Below are positions 42,609 through 52,900 of a DNA stretch of 64,000 bases, piece by piece (within the stretch, counting starts at the first letter, position 1; each line of letters starts with the position of its first letter). This stretch comes from G965222335 sp965222335. GTDB lineage: Bacteria > Pseudomonadota > Gammaproteobacteria > Pseudomonadales > Halieaceae. A program made the translations under genes and the position numbers. Where the stretch lies: the NCBI GenBank assembly GCA_965222335.1, contig OZ244944.1, positions 3,596,001 to 3,660,000 of the forward strand, in the 5' to 3' direction. The notes under the pieces were generated by a model, which ran no database searches, had not been told where the DNA came from, and saw only the letters and a program-made list of their open reading frames with translations.

Positions 42609-43834
42609 TTAGGGTGCAGCATCACTTGCAGGTCGCGGTAACCCATCACGAAATTGGATTCCACCCGCTCGGGCTCCGCCAGCACCTCGATGCGATCGAA
42701 CCTGGCCAGCAGCTCCTCCCACAGGATGCGCAGCTGCATCTCCGCCAGGCGGTTGCCCATGCAGCGGTGGATGCCAAAACCGAAGGCAACGTGGTGGCGG
42801 GCCCGGGGCCGGTCGATGATGTAGTCGTCGGGATTGTCGATCACCCCGGCATCGCGGTTGCCGGACACGTACCACATCACGACCTTGTCGCCCTTGCGGA
42901 TGGTCTTGTCGCCCAGTTCCACGTCCTCGGTGGCGATGCGGCGCATATGGGCGAGGGGGGTCTGCCAGCGGATGGTCTCCGACACCATGGACGGGATCAG
43001 GTCGTGGTTGGCCTTGAGCTTGGCGAATTGCTCCGGGTTGTTGTGCAGGGCGTAAACGCTGCCGCTCATGGTGCTGCGGGTGGTGTCGTTGCCGCCGACG
43101 ATAAGCAGCATCAGGTTGCCCAGGTACTCCAGGGGGTCCATGTCCCGGGTCTCGGGGTTGTGGGCCAGGAGGGAGATAAAGTCCATCTTCGCCGGCTCGT
43201 TGACGCGCAGGTTCCAGACTTCGGTGAAATAGGCCAGGCATTCCTGCAGCTCGGCCATGCGCACCTCTTCCGTGGAACTGGTATTGCCCACCGCCGGCCC
43301 GCTGGTTGCCACCTCGGACCAGTGAATCAGCTTGTGGCGGTCCTCCTGGGGAATGTCGAACAGGGTCGCCAGCATCATCGCCGTGAGGTCGATCGACACG
43401 TGCTCTACCCAGTTGAAGGCTTCACCGCGCGGCAGCTTATCAAGCACGGTCTGGATACGACCGCGGATCAGGCCTTCCCACTCCTGCAGCTGTGCCGGGC
43501 GCACCGCGGGGGATGCGGCGGCGCGTTGCACATCGTGACGCGGCGGGTCCATGGCGATAAACATGGGCGGCTGGAAATCCAGCTGTGGTTCCCCGATCAC
43601 GATGCTGGGCTCGGAGGAGAACTGCTCGTGGTGGGAATCCACGTAAACGATGTCGTTGAAGCGGGTAATCGACCAGTAGGGCCCGAAGGCCTCGCTGTCG
43701 ACGAAGTGCACCGGGTCTTCATTGCGCAGGCGCTCGAAGTAGGCCCAGTGTTGCTGGTTCTGGAACAGGCGGGCATCGCTGGGGTCCAGCTGCGCTAGGG
43801 GGATGCTGTAAGGGTCGGCAAGGGGTGCGTTCAC
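42605..43834 (-). CDS. cyp153: Cytochrome P450, CYP153-like (terminal alkane/terpene hydroxylase)
   Basis: A 409-residue soluble class I P450. Landmarks: the I-helix G-G-N-D-T-T (247-252), E286-x-x-R289 in MVSETIRWQTPLAHMRRIA, and haem-thiolate F-G-F-G-I-H-R-C358-M-G-N-R. The pattern MFIAMDPPRHDVQR at about 91-104 and VVMWYVSGNRDAG near 317-330 are close to CYP153A, which hydroxylates the terminal carbon of alkanes, fatty acids and terpenes. A 2Fe-2S ferredoxin gene ends 11 bases upstream of its start codon, supplying electrons; the reductase is elsewhere. Substrate range is inferred. Confidence 0.92.
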   Translation of the reverse strand: MNAPLADPYSIPLAQLDPSDARLFQNQQHWAYFERLRNEDPVHFVDSEAFGPYWSITRFNDIVYVDSHHEQFSSEPSIVIGEPQLDFQPPMFIAMDPPRHDVQRAAASPAVRPAQLQEWEGLIRGRIQTVLDKLPRGEAFNWVEHVSIDLTAMMLATLFDIPQEDRHKLIHWSEVATSGPAVGNTSSTEEVRMAELQECLAYFTEVWNLRVNEPAKMDFISLLAHNPETRDMDPLEYLGNLMLLIVGGNDTTRSTMSGSVYALHNNPEQFAKLKANHDLIPSMVSETIRWQTPLAHMRRIATEDVELGDKTIRKGDKVVMWYVSGNRDAGVIDNPDDYIIDRPRARHHVAFGFGIHRCMGNRLAEMQLRILWEELLARFDRIEVLAEPERVESNFVMGYRDLQVMLHPK

Positions 43835-43844
43835 GGCTACTTCC

Positions 43845-44177
43845 TCAGTGCTGGGATTCGGGCATGCGTACGGTCAGACCGTCGAGGCTGTCATCCAGGG
43901 TGATCTGGCAGGCCAGGCGGCTGTTGTCCGCCACCTGCTCCGCAAGTTGCAGCATGCTGCTCTCCATCGCCCCCGGAGGGCCCACTTGCGTCATCCAGGG
44001 CGCCTCCACGTAGACGTGGCAGGTGGCGCAGGCACAGGCGCCGCCGCAGTCCGCGTCAATGCCGGGGACAAAGTTGGCCACCGCGGCCTGCATCACGCTG
44101 TCGCCGCTGCTGGCCAGTACGGTGTGGGCGGTGCCGTTGAACTCGATGTAAGTCACATGGGGCATGTCGGGGCTCAA
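43845..44177 (-). CDS. [2Fe-2S] ferredoxin, P450 redox partner
   Basis: The 110-residue ferredoxin is of the vertebrate/adrenodoxin-like type, as used by CYP153 and CYP101. Cluster ligands are C44-x5-C50-x2-C53 and a last C90 in R-L-A-C-Q-I. The stretch MPHVTYIEFNGTAHTVLA is typical. It is the first gene of ferredoxin-P450-DUF3604; the gap to the P450 is 10 bases. Confidence 0.9.
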   Translation of the reverse strand: MSPDMPHVTYIEFNGTAHTVLASSGDSVMQAAVANFVPGIDADCGGACACATCHVYVEAPWMTQVGPPGAMESSMLQLAEQVADNSRLACQITLDDSLDGLTVRMPESQH

Positions 44178-44343
44178 TTTTTATTGTTAGTTGTCACAAT
44201 ATAGCCCAATGGGCTCGCACCTGCCCGGGGGAAACTGGGCTCAGTAGTGTCGAGCGGCGGAACGCCGGTAGTGACTGTCCACGGGCGCCCGGATTCGATA
44301 TTCTGCTGCCCATTCTTATCGATCCCGGAAACAGGTAACCGCC

Positions 44344-44928
44344 ATGCTGCCACGTCTGTTCGCCCTTGTTGCACTGCTGCTTGGATATGTAGCCGGCGCC
44401 AGCGGCCATGAAACCGCCGGCACCGCGAGCGGGTTTGCCAGCGGCTTTATGCACCCGCTGCTGGGCTGGGATCACGTGGCTGCGATGGTGGCGGTAGGGC
44501 TCTGGGGCGCATTCCTGAAGAATCCGGCTATCTGGGCGCTGCCCGTGGTCTTTCCCCTGGTGATGGCGATGGGCGGCGCCCTCGGTGTGGCCGGCCTCGC
44601 CCTGCCGGGGGTGGAGATCGGTATTGCCCTGTCGGCGCTTGTCCTCGGCGCCATGGTACTGCTGGCGGTGCGCCCGCCCCTGTGGGTCGCGATACTGGTG
44701 GTGGGCGCCTTTGCCGTGTTTCACGGCCATGCCCACGGCACGGAACTGCCCCACGCTGTGGGGCCGCTGGCCTACAGCCTGGGCTTTGTGCTCGCGACCG
44801 GATCGCTGCACCTGTTTGGCATCACCTTTGGTCTGCTGAGCCACTGGCGCCATGGTAAATCCCTGGTGCGTGCGGGTGGTGCGGTGATCGCCCTCGCCGG
44901 CGCCGTGTTCCTGCTGCGCGCGGTCTGA
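44344..44928 (+). CDS. HupE/UreJ-family membrane protein
   Basis: A 194-residue protein with a signal-like N-end (LVALLLGYVAGASGHETAG), then the family sequence F-M-H-P-L-L-G-W-D-H-V-A-A-M and six helices, the later ones with FAVFHGHAHGTELP. HupE/UreJ members import Ni or Co through H-x4-D-H residues, all seen here. It is divergent from the ferredoxin gene; 6 bases separate it from the next HupE-like gene on the same strand. Confidence 0.88.
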   Translation: MLPRLFALVALLLGYVAGASGHETAGTASGFASGFMHPLLGWDHVAAMVAVGLWGAFLKNPAIWALPVVFPLVMAMGGALGVAGLALPGVEIGIALSALVLGAMVLLAVRPPLWVAILVVGAFAVFHGHAHGTELPHAVGPLAYSLGFVLATGSLHLFGITFGLLSHWRHGKSLVRAGGAVIALAGAVFLLRAV

Positions 44929-44934
44929 AGCGCC

Positions 44935-45519
44935 GTGCGTTTTCTCGCGGCGCTGGCAGTGGCCAGCGCATCGGCACCGGCCGTTGCCCACAGTCCCATA
45001 GAGGGCATGAGCCACTTCTATGGCGGTATGTTGCACCCTTTCCTGGTGCTAAGTCACGGGTTGTGCCTGCTGGCTTTCAGTCTGTGGGTGGGGCAGTGCG
45101 GGGTGCGCACCATGCGCTGGAGCTATCCGGCCCTGCTGGTGTCGATGATCGTCGGTCTCAGCCTGGCGGGATTTTCCGTACCCCTGGGCATTGCCAGCGA
45201 AAGCACACTGTTGATGCTCACCGCAGGTTGCGGATTGTTGGTTGCCTTGCATCTGCAATTACCCGTGATTGTCGTTGCGACAACGGGCGCGATGATCGGG
45301 TTGCTGGTCGGCGCTGATTCGGGCGTCGATGGTTTGAATCGTCAACAGACCTTCGCCGCGCTACTCGGGTGTTGGCTGGGCGCGGCGATCGGCTTGGTTA
45401 TTGTGGCGGGACTTGTCGAGGCCCTCAGGCGCCCCTGGCAGAAGGTGGCGGTGAGGGTACTCGGTTCCTGGGGAACCGCCAGCGCGGTGCTGGTACTTGC
45501 GCTGGCGGTAAGAGGCTGA
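44935..45519 (+). CDS. HupE/UreJ-like membrane protein, second copy
   Basis: The protein, 194 residues, starts at GTG 44935, six bases after the preceding stop. It has a signal (FLAALAVASASAPAVAH), then a variant of the family motif, F-Y-G-G-M-L-H-P-F-L-V-L-S-H-G, in which the usual W-D-H has become L-S-H, and five or six helices with LRRPWQKVAVRVLGSWG at the end. It is probably a diverged partner of the first HupE. Its stop is one base away from the stop of the convergent dps. Confidence 0.7.
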   Translation: MRFLAALAVASASAPAVAHSPIEGMSHFYGGMLHPFLVLSHGLCLLAFSLWVGQCGVRTMRWSYPALLVSMIVGLSLAGFSVPLGIASESTLLMLTAGCGLLVALHLQLPVIVVATTGAMIGLLVGADSGVDGLNRQQTFAALLGCWLGAAIGLVIVAGLVEALRRPWQKVAVRVLGSWGTASAVLVLALAVRG

Positions 45520-45520
45520 G

Positions 45521-46096
45521 TTAACCGCGCGCCGCCTTGGCAGCGCCTTTCTCGGTGCCCTTATTTGCGGTCGGCAATTCACCCTGGGAAGATTCCAGGT
45601 GGGCGCGCACGAACCACTGGAATTGCTCCAAATCAGCCAGATGCCCGGTCAGCATATCTTCGGACACCGGGTCGAGCTTGGAGAGCTCGGCGATGGCGCT
45701 GCGGTGGTCGGCATTAATACCGGAATACACCACGTCCAGCGCGCCCAGATGTTCCACGACCGTGGCTTTGCCCAGGGAATAGTCTTCCCAGTCGCGGCGT
45801 TCGGCCACCGCGCGGGGTGTGCCCACGGGCACGCCGCCCAGCGTTGCGATACGCTCTGCGACTGTGTCGGTCATCTCGCGTACCGCCTCGACCTGCGGGT
45901 CGAGCATCTCGTGCACACCGATGAAGTTGGGCCCTACCACGTTCCAATGCACGTGCTTGAGGGTTAGCTGAAGGTCGATCAATGCGACCATACGGTCATC
46001 CAGGATGCCGATCGCCTTCTTTGCGGAGCCGTCCTTGATCCCGGGTACGGTAAAATTGGCGATTTTCTGACCGTCTTTTGCAGTTGCCTTTGGCAT
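45521..46096 (-). CDS. dps: DNA starvation/iron-storage protein Dps
   Basis: A 191-residue ferritin-like protein. It has the Dps ferroxidase signature LTLKHVHWNVVGPNFIGVHE with the H-x11-D/E ligands (H51 or near, D in M-L-D), and the four-helix bundle through HLADLEQFQWFVRAHLESS. Extra N- and C-terminal tails are basic (PKATAKDGQK, KGTEKGAAKAARG) and may bind DNA. It protects DNA by storing iron and consuming peroxide in the cytoplasm. The gene is convergent with the second HupE. Confidence 0.92.
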   Translation of the reverse strand: MPKATAKDGQKIANFTVPGIKDGSAKKAIGILDDRMVALIDLQLTLKHVHWNVVGPNFIGVHEMLDPQVEAVREMTDTVAERIATLGGVPVGTPRAVAERRDWEDYSLGKATVVEHLGALDVVYSGINADHRSAIAELSKLDPVSEDMLTGHLADLEQFQWFVRAHLESSQGELPTANKGTEKGAAKAARG

Positions 46097-46323
46097 TGCG
46101 CTCTCCTTTGCTGTCGATTTCTGTTTCCGTGTCTCCGGCTTCTATTTTTGCCGGAAACGGAAGTCTCGATTCAGATAAAGCAATGTCCGTGCCAGACTGC
46201 GCCGCTAGTTGGGAACCCGCTTATTGCCGGCTTCTCGAGCGCTCAAGGGGCGCAGCGATCGCATGTGTGTCGAATCGCGGGGTGCAGATGCTGCAGGCGA
46301 GCGTGCAGTATTTGCAGGGCGAC

Positions 46324-46773
46324 TTACTCGTCCTCCAGGGTTACGCTCTTCATGGAGAGTTTTCGGGACAGGGATTCCACCTCAACGCACAGGTCCTCAA
46401 GGTCCTCCTCAAGTCCAGGCGGCGCCAGGTTGCCAGCCATCTCCCGCAGGTTCTCACAGACTTCACGATTCAGCGTCACGAGATTGGCTACCGCTTGTCC
46501 GGGGTCATCCGGGGGAGACAGTTCTGACTCTGCCGGGGTGTACTGCAGTCGCGTCGCCAGCAGGTTATCCGGTCCGCTGCGAGCAAACTCCCCGAGCAGC
46601 CGCGCGATCTCCTGCTCGACGTCCGCCAGGCTTGCATAAACCATGGCCTGTGGATCCTCGCTGCCACCTGCCAGGGATTGCAGGTCGGCCCGGGCCTTGA
46701 GGCAGCGATCCTGCTCCCGATGGAGCATATCGACAACCGCAAGGAATGTGCCGCGTTGTGTATCGGATTCCAT
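46324..46773 (-). CDS. Hypothetical helical protein
   Basis: The 149-residue protein is soluble and acidic, with long amphipathic helices (FLAVVDMLHREQDRCLKARA, MVYASLADVEQEIARLLGEF, LVTLNREVCENLREMAG, LEDLCVEVESLSRKLSMKS). It may be a coiled coil or a four-helix bundle. I do not recognise a family. It lies between dps and the giant DUF11 protein on the same strand. Confidence 0.55.
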   Translation of the reverse strand: MESDTQRGTFLAVVDMLHREQDRCLKARADLQSLAGGSEDPQAMVYASLADVEQEIARLLGEFARSGPDNLLATRLQYTPAESELSPPDDPGQAVANLVTLNREVCENLREMAGNLAPPGLEEDLEDLCVEVESLSRKLSMKSVTLEDE

Positions 46774-46923
46774 CTTCCAGGCCCTCCATTAGAATGTGCT
46801 TACGTGCCGGTTTGCAGCAACCAGTGTGCCAGAAAACACAGGCGAGAGCAGGGCAACGACGGCGGAACCCCGGCGAGGCATTCGCCACCAGAGGGGCGAC
46901 AGATACCTACCGGGTTCCCGGGG

Positions 46924-49900
46924 TCAGCGAGTCTCTGCGCGCTGGCGGACGCCTGCACGCAGACCAAACAGCATCAGGCCAAGTGCCAATAGTGCAAGCA
47001 ATCTGGCATCCATCACAGGGATGTTTTTCGCCGGGAATGGGGTAATCACGGTATCGGCATTGTTGCGCAGCACAGGGTCGACACCGTTGCTGCCATCATT
47101 GTTGATCTCGATCAGATTGATCACCCGGTGAGTGCCGGGTTCTTCGATTACCTCCAGCGCAAAAGTCAGCATGCCGCCATCCCCGGCCGCCAGCGTACCG
47201 ATATCAATGGTGCATACCGTGCCGCCGGGAGCGCGATCCGGGCAGCTCCAGATGGTAGGCGCGCTGTCGGGCTCACTGAACTCTGTGCCCGGCGGCACGA
47301 CTTCACGGATGACCACGCCAGTGGCGTCCTGGTTGCCCTGGTTGATGTACTCAATATCGTAGAGAATTGTCTCGTCAATGAGTGCCGTTTCGGTTGCGGT
47401 GGCCTTGGTGATCGCCAGTTCGGGCGCGGCCACGATCGGCGTGACATCGTTGTCGTTGTCGACCTGGGGAAGCGGCGAATTATTGCCATCATCCTCTATC
47501 CGTGCCGTGTTACTGGTAATGTCGATGCCGGCGGGCAGCGGCGCAATGACCTGCAGGCCAAACAGGGCAATGCGCGGGTCTGCCGGCGGCAGGTTGCCAA
47601 CCGTAAGGGTGCAGACGGTGCCAGTCGGGCTGCCGTCGGCACAACTCCAGCCCGGGGTGCTGGCGGCCGCGTTGAAGCTGGTCTGGGGGGGAACCGTCTC
47701 AGTGAGGAATACCCCGGTGGCCGTCTGGTTGCCGTCGTTGACGTAGTCCAGGCGGTAGCTGAAGACCTGCCCAGGTACCACCGAAATACCACCGTCGTCC
47801 TTGTTGATAATCAGGTCCGGGCCTGTGCGCAGGGGATCGAGGGGGGTAATCTCGGTGGCGTCATCTGTTGAAGGCGTGTCATCGGGGCTGCCGAATTCCT
47901 GCCCGTCTTCAGTGACAAACACCTGGTTGGAAATCGTGTCGATGCCCGGGGGAATATTGTTGTCCACATCGACCGCGAACAGCACGCTCCCGCCGTCCTG
48001 ACCGGCGACGCCCCCGCTGACGGTGAAGGAGCACAGGGCGCCGGGGCCGGTGCCGGCACAGGACCAGCCCGCCGTGCTCGCCGCGGCATTGAAGCGCGTG
48101 TAGGTGGGAACCGTCTCCGTCAACACCACCCCGGAGGCGTCCTGGTCACCGGCATTGCCAAACTGGATGCTATAAAAAATGGTCTCGCCGGGAGCGGTAA
48201 AGATCAGTTGGTCATCCTTGTCGATGGTCATCACCGGGTCGGCGATGATGTCGACCACGGTTGGTTCCGCAGTATCCGGCGTGCCAGGGTCACTGTCGGA
48301 AAGCAATGGCGGCAATTCCTCGCTGGTGGCCTCGGCCTGGTTCTCCAGGCGCTGCGGCACCGCCGTGGCATCGCTGCCATCGGGGTAGGGCAGGGGTATC
48401 CTTACCGCGTAAGTAACTTCCACGGTGCTGCCTGCGGGGACATTGGGTACGCTCACCTGCACCGAGGTGTCACCGGCGGCATTGCCGATATCCACCGTGG
48501 CCGTGGGCCCCGTGACCATTACCGACCCCGGCTGGTATTCCCCGTTCGGGTCCGGGGTGTCGGTGATCAGCACGTTGGTCGCCGCGGCGGCACCGGTATT
48601 GTCCAGGGTCAAGGTGTAGGTGAGGGTGTCCCCGGGCGCGGCCGTTGTGCTGTCTACCGTCTTGCCCAGCGTCAGCACCGGCAGATCGAGGGTGTCGTCA
48701 GACTGGGCGCCGTACTCGCGCTCGAACCCCGCTTGCGGTCCGGGCAGGGAGTTGGCCAGGGCGTCGGCCGTGTTGGGGATCTGCGCAATATCCGCCGGCG
48801 TCCGATCTTCCCGCAGAGTCACCTCGAAGGTGACGGTGAGACTCTCCCCCGGCACCAGGACCTGGTCCGGGGTGGGCACCTGCGGGCCAGGTGGGTCCGA
48901 TGCCAGCGTCACCAGCATCAGGTCGTCTGAACTCTCACTCAGCAGGAAGCCGGGGGGCACCGAGAGCGGCGTCACACTGCCCGCTTCCCAGACGTCCTCG
49001 TCCAGGTCATCGCTTATGCTGATATCGTAGGCGGGGGCAATGCCGTTGTTGGTCAGGGTCAGCTCTACGGTTGCCACGCTGGCAGTGAGATCGGTGAATG
49101 CCTTGGTGAGGGAAAGTTCTGGCTCGACGATGTCGATATCGACATCGGCAGATCGGGTATCAGCGCCCCCTAAAACACCGTCGAATTCCAGCAATGTCTG
49201 GTTGTTGAGGGTGCCGCCGGACACGTTGGCGGCGTCATCCGCTACCCGCGCCTGCAGTCGGTAGACGATGGTGTCGTTCTCGTCGACTACCGAGTCCGCC
49301 GTGTTCACCACCTCGCCGTAGTCGAGGGTGATCACGCCGCCGGTGTTACTGATGGTCGGGGCGCCGTCCTCGGTCATGATATTGTCGCCGATGAACAGGA
49401 CCTCGCCTGCCTCGAACTCGAGCAGGCCGCCCGTGCTTTGCAGGGTGTCTGTGAGCACTACATCGGTGCTTGTGCCCTCGGCAAAGTAGACGGTGATCCG
49501 GTACTCCACCAACTCGCCAATGGTCGCATCCTGCAGGGCCGGGTCACCTTCCGTATCGGTGGTGCCGGGCACGGAAGTCGCGACCACATCTTTCTCCAGG
49601 AAGGCGTCGCTGAGGTTGAACAGGCGCGCGCTGCTGTCGTCGCTGCCGGGCCGCGATGCGGCGAGGATAGAATCGGGGTCGGACTCCCAGGCCAGGGCCG
49701 CAGTATTCGGGAACACGCCCGCCGCCGGTGTATTGGCCGGGTCCATAAGCACATCGAAACTGACTTCGCAGCTGCCGAGCGACAGGGGCAGGGTATCGAA
49801 GGTAAAGGTGACCACGCCGCTGTTCCCCACGCCGGGGTCGCTGGTTACGAGCCCGGGGCAGGCGGTGGTGACATTGCCCTGCCACAGCATATTGGGGTCC

Positions 49901-52900
49901 AGGGTGTCGGTGATCGACAGGGCCCGGGCGTTTGCCGTCGAGTCCGGCGTATGGCTGACCGTGAGGGTGAAGCGATGTATATCGCCCGCATCCACCGCCT
50001 GCACTTTGCCGCCATTTTCGGTGACCTTGTCCAGACTCAGCAGGGGCTCGACGATATCGAACACCGCCTGGGCTGCAAGCTGCGCGTCGGGACTGTCCAG
50101 GCGCACGATGTTGGCGACATTGTCGTCCACGCCCGGCACGCCGGAATTTTCCGGCGCATCGATCACCGTGGCGACGATGCGGAACACGATCTGGTCTTCG
50201 AGGTCAGGGTCCGCCCGGGTATCCGGCTGGTTGATCACGTCTCCCAGGGTCCAGGCGCACTGCTCGGTGTAGGTGCCGGCCCCGGTGCCCGCCTCCACGC
50301 ACACAGGCGGGTCGCCCGCCGAGGGGCCTGTGGGCAGGGAGATATCGCTGCCAATACGCAGCAGTTCGGTGGCTGCGGTATCCACCAGCAGGCGCGCGTC
50401 CGCGGGCAGGACATCGGTGACCGTGACCTCCCGGGTTGTGCCGTCGGGGATGCTCGCGCTCACCAGGAAGGTGACGGTTTCGCCGATGGTCAAGGGGGTA
50501 ACGGGTTCGCCCAGGGTGAAAGGGGTGTCGTCGCTGTCGGTCGCCGCAATCACCTTGAACAGCCCCGGCAGGCTGACGATGACATCCCAGGTGTCACTGG
50601 CCTGGTAGTCGCGATCATCCGCATCGCCCTGCCCCTGGAGGCTGGTCCAGGCGATGTCGGCCGGGTTGGTGATGGTGGAGCCAGTGATCGCCGAGATATC
50701 CACCACCGCCTGGAACTGGAGTTCACAGGTCGCGTCAAGGGGGAATTCGCTCCAGGTGGCATCGATGCGATCAGCGCCCTCGGTCAGGGTGTCCGGTGAG
50801 ACGTCGCACTGGCCCTCGGTCAGGGAACTGGCAACCAGAGCCAATTCCGGCGGCAGGATGTCACTCAGGCTTACGTCCTCGGCGTTAATCCGCGAAGCGG
50901 CCGCGTGCGACACGATCAGGCTGTAGGTCACCGTGTCGCCCGCCTCGATCTCGCTCACATCGGCGGTCTTGTCCACCTGCAGCTGTGGCTCGACCAGTTC
51001 AATGCCGAAGGTATCTGACTTGTTGGCGCGATCGCCGCCAGGGGTTATCTGATAGCTTGCGGTAGCGGTATTTTCATCCAGGTCGCCGTTGGCATTGACC
51101 GGCAGATCGAGAACCTTGGCAGTGACCTGGATGCGGATACGGTCGTCGTCGTCCGTGCCGTCCAGCGGGCTGTGGGCTACATTCCCGTAGGCCAGTTCAG
51201 CCCGGTCATTGACCCCGTCGCCGTTGGTGTCTGTGAGGGTGGGTGCCCCCGGGTTGAGTGAATCGCCGTTACTGCCCCCCTGGGGGAAGATATCCTGGCC
51301 ATTGGAGATATGCTGCGCATCCAGCAGTTCCAGTACCATGCCGGTGGTGGGCAGCAGGTCACTCACCGACAGGTCAAAGACCGGTGACTCCGGCAGGGTG
51401 ACCACCAGCTCGAAGACCACCGTCTCGCCGATGGTCAGCGACTCGGTTTCCGGCGGTGTGCCGCTGATATTGTCGGTCTGGGGCTGGTCGCTGCCAAGCA
51501 CCGTCTTGGCGATGCCCACGTCCAGGATCTTGAAGGGCGCGCAGCTCTCGGCGCTGTAGTCATTGAGTTCACCCGGATCTCCTGCGCTGCCGGTGCGCTC
51601 GAAGCCCAGCGGCAGCTGGTCGACGGGCTGGCTGCTGTCTTCCATGCTTTCCCAGAAGATGTTTGCACAGTTGGTAATGCGCGCGCCGGCGGGAATAATA
51701 TCCAGCACATCGGTGGTGAATGTGATGGTACAGGTCGCTCCCAGCGGGAATACCTCCCACTCTGCGTCCAGGCGATCAGTGGTCGCAGTGGGAGCGAGGG
51801 AGAAGGCCGGGCAGGCGCTATCCGCAGACACGGTCCCGGTCTGGATATCCAGCAGGTCAAAGGTAGTGCCACCGCCATCGGTGAAGTCGGGCATGACATC
51901 ACTGAGGGCGATGTCGAAAGCGTCGCCGGTGCTGGCCCCGCTGTGGGTGATCACCAGTTCCACCACCGGCTCGGAAGTACCATCGCCCGTACCCGGGGTC
52001 AGGGTCTTGGTGATACTGAGCTGCGGCTCCAGCACGGTCACCGGTGGTGCCGCGATAGACGTGGTCGGTGTGCCCCCCTGGGCGTCCAGCCAGGACAGCT
52101 CTGCCTGGTTGCGGCGCTGCTGGCCATCGACATTGTTTGCCGAATTGTTCACCCGGGCCTGGTATTCGATCAGGATCTGCTCGGCGCTGCCATTGCTGCT
52201 GTTGCTGTTGGTCACCGTGCCCAGGTCCACCTGCAGGCGCCGGTTAACGCCGGTGTTGCCACCGCCCTCGTCCAGCACCTGGATCGAGGAGGCGGTCGAC
52301 GTCATACCGGCCGGCAGGGTGATGCTCACATCACCGGCATCAACCGTGCCGCCATTATCGAGATCCTCAATCGCCAGCCCGGCATCGAGCAGATCGTCGA
52401 GTTGCAGCTGCTCGGTGACGCCCTCGGGTACGGTAATCGCGATCCGGTAGCTGACGATCTCGCCAATATGCACGCCCGCGGCGTTGTAGGCGGCGCCGTA
52501 CTGGGGGCTGATCCCGGTGAGGGATTTGGCGATCTGCGGCCGGGCAATCGCCAGTGATGCGCTGTCCTCGACCGCTGGGAAGGGAGTGCTGGCGCCCGGG
52601 GTGGCGGTCCAGGTCGCGGCGGCGGTGTTGTCGAGCACCTGGCCGGGTTCCACCGATGCATCCACGGTACAGCTCACCTGCACCAGCGCGGTGTCGGTGC
52701 TGAAGGGCGCGCCCCCACCGGAGGGGTTGTCGTCATTCCCTGGCAGTGGCGCGTCCAGGACCAGGCCGGCCTGCAGGTCACCCGAGAACCCCAGGGTCGC
52801 GCCCACGCCATTGGTGACCTGCAGCGGCGTCGGATTGCAGCTGAGTCCGGGAATTGCCGGGTCGGTGATGGTCACGTTGTAGGCGCTCTGGCCGCCGACA

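Noticed and set aside
42614..43798. Plus-strand open frame opposite the P450 gene
   Set aside because: The P450 haem signature on the minus strand is decisive.
49438..50799. Long plus-strand open frames opposite the giant DUF11 gene (for example 49438-50799 and 51563-52450)
   Set aside because: They are antisense shadows in GC-rich repeat DNA; the translations have no domain pattern, while the minus strand is a coherent repeat protein.
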